Part shown: piece after piece, positions 41,006 to 50,440 of the stretch | Numbering within the stretch: the first letter of the stretch is position 1 | How the letters are laid out: each line of letters opens with the position of its first letter | DNA from: CAZTDD01 sp964612675 | GTDB lineage: Bacteria > Hinthialibacterota > Hinthialibacteria > Hinthialibacterales > JAKPRU01 | DNA length: 64,000 nucleotides | Direction of reading: 5' to 3' | NCBI GenBank assembly: GCA_964612675.1 | Contig: CAZTDD010000018.1 | Location: 7,916 to 71,915 of the forward strand | Translations under genes and position numbers: made by a program | The notes under the pieces: generated by a model | What the model was told of the DNA's origin: nothing | Seen by the model: the letters and a program-made list of their open reading frames with translations, nothing else | Database searches by the model: none

Positions 41006-42142
41006 CTAACCGTGTTTCTGCGGCAGACGAATTGTGACGGTGGTCCCTTGGTCGACTTCACTTTCGATCTCAATTGTGCCCTCATGGCTGTCCATAATCG
41101 TTTTCGCAACGCTCAATCCTAAGCCGATTCTCTCTGTACCGGTTTGATTTCGTCGGGCGGCAAACGGCTCAAAGACGTTCTCCAGCAGGTCGGAAGGAAT
41201 TCCAATTCCTTCGTCGGAGACAACAATAACCTCGTCGTTTGCAACGCTCTGGATACGAATCGTCAGATGCCCTCCCCCGCTCATCGCCTGCCGCGCATTA
41301 TCCAACACGTTAAAAATCACCTGCGAGATCTGCCCCGGATCGCAGAAGACAGTGTGGTCGCCTTCAAACTCTTTGACCACCTCGATCTCCCGCTTGTTGA
41401 AGTCCCGCTCCAATAAAGCCAGGGTATTATCAAGAATCTCAGTCAATCGACACACTTGCCGCGTGGTATGTTGACGCCGGGCGAAAACCAGAAGATTGCT
41501 GGTAATATGTTTCGCGCGGTTACAGGACCGCTGAATCACCTCAAGGGCCTGCTGAGTCAGCTCACGATCCTCGGTTCGGCTTGCGAGTTCGGCATAGCCG
41601 AGCATCGCTCCGATCAGGTTGTTGAACTCATGGGCCACACCGGAGGCCAGGGACCCTACCGCAGCCAGTCCGGACCGGCGGACAACCTCCTCTTCGAGAT
41701 ACCCTTTCGCTTCTTGAAGTTGTCGCACCAGTTCATATCGCTCAACAATCATCTCGTAATGTTGGATGGCACGGCGAATACTTGTCTCGAGGATGGGTAC
41801 CTGGAAGGGTTTCGTCACATAATCGAATGCGCCAAGACGCATGGCTTCAACGGGGGTTTCAAACTCCCGCTGAACGGTGCTCATAATGACCAAAAGATCG
41901 GGCTTGATTTGTTTGAGACATCGGAGCGTCTCCAACCCGTCCATCCCCGGCATCACAATGTCCAACAATACAAGGTGCACGGGTATGTCCGCCACGGACC
42001 TGATGGCTTCCTCCCCGCTGCTAGCTTCTGCATATTCCAACCCCATGGAAGCGACAACATCCCGCATGACGGTCCGGGCCATCCGATTGTCGTCTACAAT
42101 GAGCACACGGGGACGAGGAGCCTTCAACTCCATTAACGACAC
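41006..42142 (-). CDS. Receiver-histidine kinase hybrid protein
   Basis: 378 residues. The N-terminal receiver has VLIVDDNRMARTVM, the phospho-acceptor in LVLLDIVMPGMDGLE, the Thr/Ser in IMSTVQ and Lys in YVTKPFQ. After a coiled-coil linker (YELVRQLQEAKGYLEEEVV) follows a kinase core: H-box GSLASGVAHEFNNLIGAMLGYAEL, N-box QVIFNVLDNARQAM, then VVSDEGIGIP and GLGLSVAKTIMDSH. It has no membrane segment, so it is probably cytoplasmic. The GTG at 42142 lies 6 bases after GGGAGG and is preferred over the ATG at 42133. Such proteins take phosphate from another kinase or act as sensors of another protein. It converges with hypE. Confidence 0.87.
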   Translation of the reverse strand: MSLMELKAPRPRVLIVDDNRMARTVMRDVVASMGLEYAEASSGEEAIRSVADIPVHLVLLDIVMPGMDGLETLRCLKQIKPDLLVIMSTVQREFETPVEAMRLGAFDYVTKPFQVPILETSIRRAIQHYEMIVERYELVRQLQEAKGYLEEEVVRRSGLAAVGSLASGVAHEFNNLIGAMLGYAELASRTEDRELTQQALEVIQRSCNRAKHITSNLLVFARRQHTTRQVCRLTEILDNTLALLERDFNKREIEVVKEFEGDHTVFCDPGQISQVIFNVLDNARQAMSGGGHLTIRIQSVANDEVIVVSDEGIGIPSDLLENVFEPFAARRNQTGTERIGLGLSVAKTIMDSHEGTIEIESEVDQGTTVTIRLPQKHG

Positions 42143-42311
42143 ATCGATCCTCCCTGTCAATCAATCCATTCAGTGCTTTTCTTCTCTTGTTGCGCGGAAC
42201 CCGACATCGGACAAGGTTACCATACATCCATGGTCACCGTCGATAGCATCGGCGAATGCTCGTATTATATTAGAGACCGGACTTTTTGCCATGTATGGTC
42301 GGAGAATCCTT

Positions 42312-43001
42312 ATGCGTGTGTGTATCGTTTCGCTTATTGCGCTTCTGACAATATCGCTTTCTTTGCCTCTTAACGTCGAAAGCCAGAACAGGGAGTTCGT
42401 CGGCGGCGGACTCTCACTGGCCCGACTCAAATACGGGGGCGGAGGAGATTGGTACAGCAATCCCACATCCCTACCGAATCTTCTGGAGGCGTTGCGAGAC
42501 CGGATCGACCTACCGTTTCCCGAAAAGGAATCCGTGGTCGAGCCCTCCGATCCGGCCCTGTTCAATTACCCAATCGTCTTCCTGAACGGACACGGGACCG
42601 TCCGATTCACCGAAACCGAATTGGACCATTTGAGGCAGTACCTTCGGCGGGGCGGTTTTCTTTGGGCGGATGACAACTACGGCATGGATGAGTCTTTCCG
42701 TGAAGAAATGAAAAGGCTCTTTCCCGACCATCCCCTGGTCCCGCTGCCTCACGATCACCCGATTTACAGTTACTACTATGATTTCGAATCCGGGCCTCCG
42801 AAAATCCATCTCCATGACGGGCTGCCCGCGCAGGGTCTCGGAATTCATGTTGACGGTCGGCTGGTGGTTTACTATACCTACCAATGTGACATCGGCGACG
42901 GGATGGAAAGCGAGGGAGTCCACCCGGAGGATTCACCCGAGAAACGGGAAGCTGCCCTGCGAATGGGGATCAATGTTGTACTGTTTGCGCTGAGTTCCTG
43001 A
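42312..43001 (+). CDS. DUF4159 family secreted protein
   Basis: 229 residues with an N-terminal signal peptide (MRVCIVSLIALLTISLSLPLNVES). The mature part has GGGLSLARLKYGGGGDWYSNPTSLPNLLEALRDR and FLNGHGTVRFTETELDHLRQYLRRGGFLWADDNYGMDESFREEMKRLFPDHPLVPLPHDHPIYSYYYDF, the usual core of DUF4159, a ThuA/glutamine-amidotransferase-like fold of unknown role. The ATG at 42312 follows GGAGAATCCTT, a good ribosome site; a much longer upstream frame is an artefact. It lies 35 bases before the histidine kinase gene, so they probably share a transcript. Confidence 0.82.
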   Translation: MRVCIVSLIALLTISLSLPLNVESQNREFVGGGLSLARLKYGGGGDWYSNPTSLPNLLEALRDRIDLPFPEKESVVEPSDPALFNYPIVFLNGHGTVRFTETELDHLRQYLRRGGFLWADDNYGMDESFREEMKRLFPDHPLVPLPHDHPIYSYYYDFESGPPKIHLHDGLPAQGLGIHVDGRLVVYYTYQCDIGDGMESEGVHPEDSPEKREAALRMGINVVLFALSS

Positions 43002-43036
43002 GAGCAGACGGAATCGATTCCGTCTTGATTCCGGAA

Positions 43037-44626
43037 ATGTCACCTCCGGCCGGTAAAACGATGCGAGCTGTAATCCTCTTTCGAATCGTTCTGGTAATCG
43101 TGGCCCTTGCGTACTCAATGGTCACCTCTCCCTACGTGAACCATCTCCCTTCCGCGGGAATGTTGGGGCTCATCGCCGGATATGCGGTTATCGGACTCCT
43201 GCCACCCGCCTGGGCGACGGTCCGTGGTGCCCGTGAATGGCTCCAAACCGGGTCCGGCCTGCTGTTTCTTCGAATTACGTTCGCCGTTGACGCTTTGTTT
43301 CTTTTGGTGCTGGCGTACGGGAAAGGCAACGATCTGTGGGCCACATTTTTCATTCCCTGGGGAATGGTCCTGGTCATATCCAGCCCCACACGCGTTTCTG
43401 TTCAGATCCTGGATACGGTACTCGGTCTTGTGCTGGCCGCAATGATTGTCCTCACTGTCTGGCTCGCTATCAGTTCGGCGGTCCTCTCGCCGGTAGCAAA
43501 CGCCCTCGTGTTGTGGGGGGCGTTTCTGGAGGGCTGGGTAGTCCTCCGTTGCGTGGCGCAGGAACGGAACGATTGGGCGGTTACTATCCGTCACGACTCG
43601 CAGAAACTCGAGCACCTGAATCTTATGACCGGCTCGATCTCCACAGGGCTCGCCTTGATCGAAGACGGTAGAGTCGTTGAAACAACGGGACCGAACTTCC
43701 TTCAGCTCCACCAAGGCAAATCCATTGCTGACTCCTCGATGCCAAAGGAGATCACCGGTCAGCTGCAAGAACAATCGCCTGGGGAAGAGGCGCCACTCGA
43801 ATTCGAGTGTCCGGCGAGGGCGACCGACGGCGAGCGCGTTTATGTCGGGATCACGGCGTATCCGTTCGAGAGAAACAAACGAGATTTCATCGTCCTCGTT
43901 CTTGAGAGCCGGAAGACTTCCGTTCAACGTCAAGAAAGGCTCAGCCGCTCAAACAGGCTGGCTTCGGTCGGTCAATTGGCTGCTGGAATCGCCCATGAGC
44001 TCGGAAATCCCATAGCAATCATCAAATCCTGTGCCGCCTACCTTGTCGATAGATCGAAGGAAGGCGACTCGGACACGGAAGAACTCGAGATCATCCAGCG
44101 GGAAGCCACCCGATGCGAGAATCTGCTTTCACGTCTGAAATCGCTGGCCTCTGCAAAGGAAGAAACCGAATCGCTCGATATGCGCAGCGCGATCCAAGAG
44201 GCAGTCTCCCTGGTCCGTTACCAGACGAAAGACATTCGCCTCGATCTTGCTCTGCCCCGAGAACCCGTGCCGGTCTTCGCCGACCATAGTCAGCTTGTCG
44301 CGGTTCTTGTGAATCTCCTGTTGAATGCCTCCCAGAGCATGGAGGACGGCTCAAAGGAGGACGGCATCCAGGTCAGCCTCGAGCCCCAGGAGAAAAATGC
44401 CGTTCTACAAGTCGTCGATCACGGACGGGGGATGAGCCCCGAACAGAAGGAGAGAATTTTCGATCCTTTCTATACGGGGCGACCCAATGGAACCGGGTTG
44501 GGGCTGTCGATCATCCATCAAGTCGTCGAAAATCTTGGCGGGACCATCGAGGTGGAAAGCGAGCCTGACAAGGGCACAACCTTCAGCGTAACCATCCCGC
44601 TCTTCACAAAAGACAGCACGACATAA
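43037..44626 (+). CDS. Membrane histidine kinase
   Basis: 529 residues. The N-terminal half has about six membrane helices (residues 10-165: VILFRIVLVIVALAYSMV, GLIAGYAVIGLLPPAW, FLRITFAVDALFLLVLAYG, FIPWGMVLVI). A PAS-like segment follows (TGSISTGLALIEDGRVVETTG). Then the kinase core: H-box LASVGQLAAGIAHELGNPIAII, N-box VLVNLLLNASQSM, VVDHGRGMSPEQKERIFDPFYTG and GLGLSIIHQVVENLGG. The likely partner is the NtrC-type regulator at 38038, because these NtrB-like kinases work with such regulators, but this is inferred. Starts at 43037 and 43061 are both possible. Confidence 0.88.
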   Translation: MSPPAGKTMRAVILFRIVLVIVALAYSMVTSPYVNHLPSAGMLGLIAGYAVIGLLPPAWATVRGAREWLQTGSGLLFLRITFAVDALFLLVLAYGKGNDLWATFFIPWGMVLVISSPTRVSVQILDTVLGLVLAAMIVLTVWLAISSAVLSPVANALVLWGAFLEGWVVLRCVAQERNDWAVTIRHDSQKLEHLNLMTGSISTGLALIEDGRVVETTGPNFLQLHQGKSIADSSMPKEITGQLQEQSPGEEAPLEFECPARATDGERVYVGITAYPFERNKRDFIVLVLESRKTSVQRQERLSRSNRLASVGQLAAGIAHELGNPIAIIKSCAAYLVDRSKEGDSDTEELEIIQREATRCENLLSRLKSLASAKEETESLDMRSAIQEAVSLVRYQTKDIRLDLALPREPVPVFADHSQLVAVLVNLLLNASQSMEDGSKEDGIQVSLEPQEKNAVLQVVDHGRGMSPEQKERIFDPFYTGRPNGTGLGLSIIHQVVENLGGTIEVESEPDKGTTFSVTIPLFTKDSTT

Positions 44627-44790
44627 CCGACAAATCCCGCGCCTCCATAAAGTCCGCCCGATTCCCTCATGCGTTCGGAATGCCGACCCCGTCACTGGCC
44701 GAAGGCGGGCATAACCTGATAAAGTCCTGAGAGTATCTGCTTCCCGTGAACGGATTCGAATCACCCGCCTTTGTCGAGGTTGACACAGCA

Positions 44791-47394
44791 ATGGCCCAAA
44801 AAGGGAGAAGAAACGAGAACGAGCAGAAGAATACACTGTCCGAGATTCTGTTAGAAGCATCGTTTTGGGTGCTTCTAATGCAGTTGGTCGGTACGGCCCT
44901 GTATTTTACCGGCAGGTTCTCGAATCCTCAAACGCATAAGGAATTCATCGCTCAGTTTGCGGCCGCCGTCGCAGTTGGGCTGTGGTTTCTCGCGCAGGCG
45001 GTTCGCGCCAGGTTCCGTATCCGTCTGTCAGCGATCTACCTGCCTGTGGCCCTTCTCTTGATATGGGCGGCGTTCCGAACATTCACCTCAGTCACCCCTC
45101 TCTCTACAAGGAAATGGCTGCTGGTAGCCCAGGTCGTTGTCGCCCTGCCGATTTGGGTGGATCTACTCGAATCGACGCGGCGGAGGCTGGTGCTTTCCTG
45201 GGGCATTTTTCTGATTGGGCTGGTTATGGCGGCAGGGGCGTTGATCGAGTCATTCGGTTATTATCCCTCACCGCTCATCAGCGAATACCACCGACAAAGC
45301 ATCGGTTCGTTTGTAGGCCATAACAACCCAATGGCCGCGTATTTGTTGATGGCCAGTTTCCATATCGCCGGTCTACTCTTTCGGTACCAAAAGAAGAGCT
45401 GGTCCAAGATCTTCTGGCTCGTTTTGGCGTTGAATCTGTATTTGATCTTGCTGTCGGGAAGCCGTGGTGTGTGGCTATCGCTCCCGTTTGCAGTGATCAT
45501 TTTCGCATTGGCGTTCCAAGGCCTGAGTGGCCTGCAAATTGAGAAACGTACGCTTCAACGAGTCCTTGGAGCGTTGGCGGCGGGGTGTCTTATCGTCATC
45601 GCCGCTGTTGGAGCACAAGAGGCCTTCCAGCGGGATAGCCAAACGCCGACAATCGTCGACCGACTAAAAGACCTCAAGAACGCCTTCTCCGGCACCTATC
45701 CCCGTGTGTGGACAATGTCGCTGTCGATGGTGCAGGAGAATCCGGTGCAAGGCGTCGGCTTCGCGGCATGGTCGCATCAGTACCCCTACTATCAGGGAAA
45801 TTGGTTTACCGCGCACCCGGATACCGGACTCGGCCTGCCTCATATCGATAAACACACCCAGCGTTCTCACTCCGACTATCTGCAACTAGGTGCGGAACTC
45901 GGGCTAATCGGGTTCTTCCTCTTGCTCTGGATGATATTGATACATATCCGACAAATCTGGCGCTTTCTGAATGCCGACAATCGACTTATCAGTGGGGTGG
46001 TCGGTCTGGCGGCGATGACAGGGACCATGGCCCATGGATTGGTCTATTTCCCGTTTCATGCCGCCGATTCCGCGTGTCCCTTCATTGCGAATTGGGGACT
46101 CTTTCTTATAGGACGCAGACAACGAGACCCTGAGATTGAGTTTTCCGGCCCCTCAGTCCGTTGGGTCGCCGCAATCCTCGGATTGTTCTTTCTGTTCGTC
46201 GCGACACGTCCTGTGACCCGTTTTGTGAGCGCCGATATTCTCATCGGACAAATGGTCGCACCTCCCGAGAGCGGCCAGCAGACTTTGGAGAGATTTCGGG
46301 CCGGTGCGGTCACTTGGGAACGGTGGGCGGAGGCGTACCGAAACAGGGGCGACATGGAGTCCGCCCTGACCGCCATCCGGAAAGGAAAAGAAACGCTGGA
46401 GAAAAGTATGGAACTCGATCCGTACTATCCGGCGACTGTCCTTCAATACGCGCGAATTTGTTATACCTACGCCAGCATGGTTCACCAGGTCCAAGGTGCG
46501 ACCGAACTGTATAGAGAAGCAATTGACGCCATCGAGCATTCTCTCCAAACCTATGTTTGGCACGGGATGTACCATCTGCTCGCTCGCTGCCATACCGTTC
46601 TCTGGCAGGCCACGGGAGATGATGTTCACTTCCAGAAGGCCGTCGAGAGTCACAAGAAAGGGTTGGAGATCTACCCGATGAATTACGAAGCGGTGGCCGA
46701 TCTGGGCAAGCTGTACCATGAACACGGCGACGATCAGGCCACGATGGAACTCTATTATACAACCCATGCCCGGTTCATCGGATTGGAACAAAACTTCGCA
46801 GATTTCATTTACAACCGGGGAGGCGTGGCCTGGAAGAACAACCACATCGAAGACGCGAATTTCTATCTATCCGTCGCGTGCGCACTCGATGAAAAAGACA
46901 CCGAAAAACGGTACGGGCTCGGTCTGTTCTACTTGAGCCAGGATCGTCCCGATGCGGTGCTCCATGTACTGAAACAGCATCTCAAATTGGCACCGGATAA
47001 CCTTGAGCTTACATCCAAAACATTCGGCATGTGGATACAGCAGGGCGACACCGGAAAGGCTGCGGAGACAGCCGTTCAATTATTCACTGACGCGGAACGA
47101 GGGCCACACTATGAAGATCAGGTACGGATGGTGTTGGCTTCGTTCCTTTTAAACGGAAAATACGTGGAAGCCGACAAGATCCTGGAGGGAATTCCGCAAG
47201 AAAAACTCGACGTTCTGACCAAGGACGAAGCACTGACAAGTTGGCTGACCGGTGATATTCAAGGAGCGTTCTCCGGTTGGTCGTTATGGCTCGCTTCGCA
47301 CGAAGACGATAGAGATTGCCAAGTCGGCATTCAAGCATGTTTGAACGTGCTCTTCGGCCCGTTTATAGATCCAGTTGTTGGAGGTCCAGTATGA
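44791..47394 (+). CDS. O-antigen ligase/polymerase (Wzy_C) with TPR tail
   Basis: 867 residues. Residues 30-470 hold about 12 membrane helices with the Wzy_C hallmarks: GHNNPMAAYLLMASFHIAGLL, LLSGSRGVWLSLPFAV and QENPVQGVGFAAWSHQYPYY, and a large periplasmic loop ending KHTQRSHSDYLQLGAELGLIGF. Residues 500-860 form TPR-like helical repeats (ESALTAIRKGKETLEKSMELDPYYPATV, AVESHKKGLEIYPMNYEAVADLGKLY). This two-part layout occurs in surface polysaccharide or glycoprotein ligases. ATG 44791 has GAGGT upstream; a GTG at 44746 is also in frame. It overlaps purD by 4 bases (ATGA). Confidence 0.83.
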   Translation: MAQKGRRNENEQKNTLSEILLEASFWVLLMQLVGTALYFTGRFSNPQTHKEFIAQFAAAVAVGLWFLAQAVRARFRIRLSAIYLPVALLLIWAAFRTFTSVTPLSTRKWLLVAQVVVALPIWVDLLESTRRRLVLSWGIFLIGLVMAAGALIESFGYYPSPLISEYHRQSIGSFVGHNNPMAAYLLMASFHIAGLLFRYQKKSWSKIFWLVLALNLYLILLSGSRGVWLSLPFAVIIFALAFQGLSGLQIEKRTLQRVLGALAAGCLIVIAAVGAQEAFQRDSQTPTIVDRLKDLKNAFSGTYPRVWTMSLSMVQENPVQGVGFAAWSHQYPYYQGNWFTAHPDTGLGLPHIDKHTQRSHSDYLQLGAELGLIGFFLLLWMILIHIRQIWRFLNADNRLISGVVGLAAMTGTMAHGLVYFPFHAADSACPFIANWGLFLIGRRQRDPEIEFSGPSVRWVAAILGLFFLFVATRPVTRFVSADILIGQMVAPPESGQQTLERFRAGAVTWERWAEAYRNRGDMESALTAIRKGKETLEKSMELDPYYPATVLQYARICYTYASMVHQVQGATELYREAIDAIEHSLQTYVWHGMYHLLARCHTVLWQATGDDVHFQKAVESHKKGLEIYPMNYEAVADLGKLYHEHGDDQATMELYYTTHARFIGLEQNFADFIYNRGGVAWKNNHIEDANFYLSVACALDEKDTEKRYGLGLFYLSQDRPDAVLHVLKQHLKLAPDNLELTSKTFGMWIQQGDTGKAAETAVQLFTDAERGPHYEDQVRMVLASFLLNGKYVEADKILEGIPQEKLDVLTKDEALTSWLTGDIQGAFSGWSLWLASHEDDRDCQVGIQACLNVLFGPFIDPVVGGPV

Positions 47395-48671
47395 GGGTAT
47401 TACTCGTTGGCAGCGGTGGACGAGAACACACATTAGCTTGGAAGATCGCCCAATCACAGAAAGTATCCGAATTGTTCTGTATACCGGGGAACCCGGGAAT
47501 CGCTAACCACGCAAAACTGGCCGTCGTCGGCAGCGGCCGCGCGGACGATATCGCCGAATGGGCAGCGAATCACAAGATCGATCTGGTTGTCGTGGGACCG
47601 GAAGCGCCCCTGGCAGAGGGGATTATCGACCGTCTCTCGGAACGCGGCATCCGAGGATTCGGTCCATCCCGGGCGGCCGCAAGAATCGAAAGCAGCAAGG
47701 TCTATGCGAAAGAACTGATGAAGCGCGCCGGTATACCGACCGCCGATTTCGCTGTATGCGACACCCCTCATGAGGCACAGTCCGCCATCGAACGGTTCAT
47801 CTCAGCGGGCAAGAAAGTCGTTGTCAAAGCGGACGGACTCGCCGCCGGGAAAGGAGCCATCGTTACCGACTCCCGGGAAGAAGCCTTGGCGGCGGTCAAA
47901 AAATGCATGGTCGATCTTTCCTTCGGCGCAGCCGGACAACGCGTCGTCGTGGAAGAACGCCTTACCGGGCCGGAAGCGTCGATTTTGGCAATCACCGACG
48001 GGAATCGCATGGTCGTACTCCCGCCGTCTCAGGATCACAAGCCTATCGGAGAAGGAGATACCGGCCCGAACACCGGAGGAATGGGCGCATACAGCCCGGT
48101 ACCGCTCGTTACCGACCCGCTGTTACAACAGATCGTCGACACTGTTCTACGCCCTGCGATTCGCACAATGCAAGCGGAAGGCTGTCCGTATCGGGGCGTG
48201 CTCTATGCAGGATTGATGATGGTGGATGGCGACCCAAATGTCATCGAGTTCAATTGCCGGTTCGGAGATCCCGAAACACAGGCCGTGCTCCCTGTTCTGG
48301 GAGAGGATCTTGTTCCTTTACTTGAAGATTCCGCAACCGAATCGCTCAAAGAAGACCGCGTCGTATCACCATCGGGCGCAGCCCTATGCGCAGTCATCGC
48401 CTCCAAAGGTTACCCCGGCCTCTACGAAAAGGGGAAGATCATTCGGGGACTCGACCAGGACACAAACGGAAAGGGCATGATCTTTCACGCTGGCACAGCC
48501 ATGCGGGACGGACAGGTTGTCACTGCCGGCGGACGCGTACTCGGCGTCACTGGTACGGGAAAGGACTTCCACGAGGCGAGAGAGAGTGCGTATGCGATTA
48601 TTGACGGGATCTCGTTTGAAGGTGCCTATTACCGCACCGACATCGGATACCGCGTCCTGCAAAGTACCTGA
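47391..48671 (+). CDS. purD: Phosphoribosylamine-glycine ligase
   Basis: 426 residues. ATP-grasp enzyme making glycinamide ribonucleotide, second step of purine synthesis. Signatures: MRVLLVGSGGREHTLAWKIAQS (N-domain), LVVVGPEAPLAEGI, KKVVVKADGLAAGKGAIV (ATP binding), VVVEERLTGPEASILAITDG, the conserved DHKPIGEGDTGPNTGGMGAYSP, and VIEFNCRFGDPETQAVLP. Length and motif order are standard. The ATG at 47391 follows GGAGGTCC. It overlaps the Wzy-type gene by 4 bases, an unusual operon partner, so expression is translationally coupled to a membrane polymer ligase. Confidence 0.96.
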   Translation: MRVLLVGSGGREHTLAWKIAQSQKVSELFCIPGNPGIANHAKLAVVGSGRADDIAEWAANHKIDLVVVGPEAPLAEGIIDRLSERGIRGFGPSRAAARIESSKVYAKELMKRAGIPTADFAVCDTPHEAQSAIERFISAGKKVVVKADGLAAGKGAIVTDSREEALAAVKKCMVDLSFGAAGQRVVVEERLTGPEASILAITDGNRMVVLPPSQDHKPIGEGDTGPNTGGMGAYSPVPLVTDPLLQQIVDTVLRPAIRTMQAEGCPYRGVLYAGLMMVDGDPNVIEFNCRFGDPETQAVLPVLGEDLVPLLEDSATESLKEDRVVSPSGAALCAVIASKGYPGLYEKGKIIRGLDQDTNGKGMIFHAGTAMRDGQVVTAGGRVLGVTGTGKDFHEARESAYAIIDGISFEGAYYRTDIGYRVLQST

Positions 48672-48763
48672 GATTGGCTGACAACTCGCTTACCCCTAAA
48701 TCCGGCAGTAACGCTCGGGTTTATCCCGGGCGATTTGATTCGTCCGAGATAAACTACAGATTG

Positions 48764-48982
48764 TAGGGTGGGCTCACGGGCGTCGTGTCGAAATATGCCC
48801 TCCGACTCATTATCACCTAAGCCCGTAGCCCACCAATATCTGTTGGGAGGTCGCACCAACACTCTTGATCTTGAGCGTAGAACCTCCAACGAAGTTCGGA
48901 TCAACCAGTTGGTGGGCTACAGGCTCCAGCAAACATTAACCGAGCACCGCAGTGCCAGATGACGCCCGTGAACCCACCCTAC
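48764..48982. repeat. 219-bp nested palindromic element with GTAG ends
   Basis: The left end, GTAGGGTGGGCTCACGGGCG (48764-48783, plus TC), and the right end (48961-48982), which ends GTGAACCCACCCTAC, match as inverse complements at 21 of 22 bases. An inner pair GTAGCCCACCAA (48826-48837) and TTGGTGGGCTAC (48909-48920) is perfect. The ends share the GTAG-GGTGGGCT module with the hairpin at 12892. No coding frame is visible. It looks like two REP-type hairpins head to head, or a non-autonomous element. Confidence 0.75.
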
Positions 48983-49019
48983 GACTTAGCGCTATCTTAG
49001 CTTCCTGTCGCGCGGTCTC

Positions 49020-49055
49020 CTCCCCCAAGTCTGGGGGAGGTGTAGGAGGGGGTTG
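49020..49055. repeat. Unoccupied relative of the MITE insertion site
   Basis: CTCCCCCAAGTCTGGGGGAG, then GTGTAGGAGGGGGTTG, parallels the block CTCCCCCGAAGATCGGGGGAG, GTTAGGAGG, interrupted by the MITE at 39761. AAACGTGA follows shortly in both (49059-49066; 39919-39926 region). It is used here as evidence of the pre-insertion state. Confidence 0.65.
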
Positions 49056-49152
49056 CTCAAACGTGAGAGAATCATGCCTCCTCTGTGTTGCTTAGCGCAG
49101 CTCCACCCATTTGTGGTTACCGCCTAGGCTGGGAGAAGGTCGGAGGGAGGGA

Positions 49153-49728
49153 TCATTTGATTATCTTCAAAATCTCTTTGAACTGCGGTGTCCCGGCACG
49201 CACCAGCATCTCGAAAAGCGCCGACTCCAGCGTTGTCACAATCGCCCCGGCGGAATGCATCCGTTCGATGGCAACCGCGCAGGATTCCGGTCGGCGTGAA
49301 GAAGTCGTTTCAACCGGAACGTGTACCTGATACTCGTGAACCAGCAGATCCAGCGCGGTCTGAACCATACAGACGTGGGCTTCGATTCCTGCGAGAAGAA
49401 CCTGATAGCGCCCCATCTCTTCAAGAGCTCGCATTGCCTCGCTACAACCGCACCCGCTGAAATCCGATTTCTCGAAAATCGCATCCGGTTCGAGCACGTC
49501 ACGAACACCGGATACGAGCGGTCCGAGCCCTTTCGGGTATTGTTCGGTTGCGATTACGGGAACGTCGAGCGCTTTGCATCCATTGATCAAGCGGACTGTC
49601 TCCTCAATGACGCGCGGTCCCTCATGGATTGCAGGGACGAGTTTCTCCTGAATGTCAATAATCAGCAGAACCGTCGTTTCGGGACGCAGAATTGTCACGT
49701 GGCGCTTTGTCTTCGTACTTTCCACCAT
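49153..49728 (-). CDS. Isochorismatase-family hydrolase
   Basis: 191 residues. Cysteine-hydrolase fold: the catalytic Asp in TTVLLIIDIQEKLVPA, the Lys in IFEKSDFSGC, and the catalytic Cys in VLLAGIEAHVCMVQTALDLL. The substrate in this YcaC-like subgroup is unknown. The ATG at 49728 (MVESTKTKRH) has AAGGGGAACC upstream; an extended upstream frame overlaps the RsbW-like gene and is not real. It lies 31 bases after the RsbW-like gene and is probably cotranscribed. Confidence 0.87.
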   Translation of the reverse strand: MVESTKTKRHVTILRPETTVLLIIDIQEKLVPAIHEGPRVIEETVRLINGCKALDVPVIATEQYPKGLGPLVSGVRDVLEPDAIFEKSDFSGCGCSEAMRALEEMGRYQVLLAGIEAHVCMVQTALDLLVHEYQVHVPVETTSSRRPESCAVAIERMHSAGAIVTTLESALFEMLVRAGTPQFKEILKIIK

Positions 49729-49759
49729 GGGTTCCCCTTTTCTGAGTACTTGAGGGTAT

Positions 49760-50197
49760 TCAACCGACGGGACGGGACTCCCCAAGCACGGGTTTTGTGA
49801 GGTCTTTCTCCAGACGGAGGATTGTCCCTTCCGGGCAGGAACAGTCATATTCGACCCAGTCAAAGACCGAATGAATGATATGCACGCCCAATCCGCCGGG
49901 CCGTATGTCTTCCAGGTCGCGCGAACGAATCTCATCGCGAGGTACTCGTTTGCCATAGTCGCGTAATTCAACAAAGAGTCGGTTATCGTGATAGTCGATT
50001 CGAAGGTCGATCCTCCCGTCATGCATGCCTTCATAGGCATGCTGCATAATATTGGTGAACGCTTCATCAACGCCGAGAGTGATCAGATTCGTGTCGCGGG
50101 GTGGAATCATCAGCATTTCAAGGAGGCCTTTGAGCATAAGGCGTACATGAGCCCACAATGCTGGATCGCTTGGAAATGTGACGGCAAAACCTTTCAT
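49760..50197 (-). CDS. RsbW-like serine-protein kinase/anti-sigma ATPase
   Basis: 145 residues with a single HATPase_c_2 fold. N-box LITLGVDEAFTNIMQHAYEG, then LFVELRDYGKRVPRDEI (a degenerate G1 box) and PGGLGVHIIHSVFDWVEYD (G2 box). Such proteins bind ATP and phosphorylate anti-sigma-factor antagonists or bind sigma factors. No antagonist (STAS) or sigma gene is next to it, so the partner is unknown. ATG 50197 and a GTG at 50221 are both possible starts. The neighbour on the same transcript is an isochorismatase-like hydrolase. Confidence 0.83.
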   Translation of the reverse strand: MKGFAVTFPSDPALWAHVRLMLKGLLEMLMIPPRDTNLITLGVDEAFTNIMQHAYEGMHDGRIDLRIDYHDNRLFVELRDYGKRVPRDEIRSRDLEDIRPGGLGVHIIHSVFDWVEYDCSCPEGTILRLEKDLTKPVLGESRPVG

Positions 50198-50440
50198 CGA
50201 CACGCTCTGCAATCCGGTCACCCGCTCCGGATTGTATTGTCCGACGTTGCGCAGGTCGGTACGGACAGCCCAACGCCTGTATTCTTAGTATACCCACAAG
50301 ACAAAGGAATCGGCGATTAAACTCCGTTGTGAATCGAATTTGTCCATCAAGCCGTAGAACCTCAGTATCCGGCACAACGAATGTCGAGTCATCGAGCCCC
50401 CACCGGATTGAACTCGAAAGCAGGAAGCAGCCTAACAAGA

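Noticed and set aside
41877..42311. N-terminal extension of the DUF4159 gene
   Set aside because: It would overlap the receiver-kinase gene on the other strand; the ATG at 42312 has a good ribosome site and a signal peptide.
43115..43933. A 272-codon minus-strand open frame
   Set aside because: Opposite the membrane histidine kinase, which has proper helices and kinase boxes; no homology seen.
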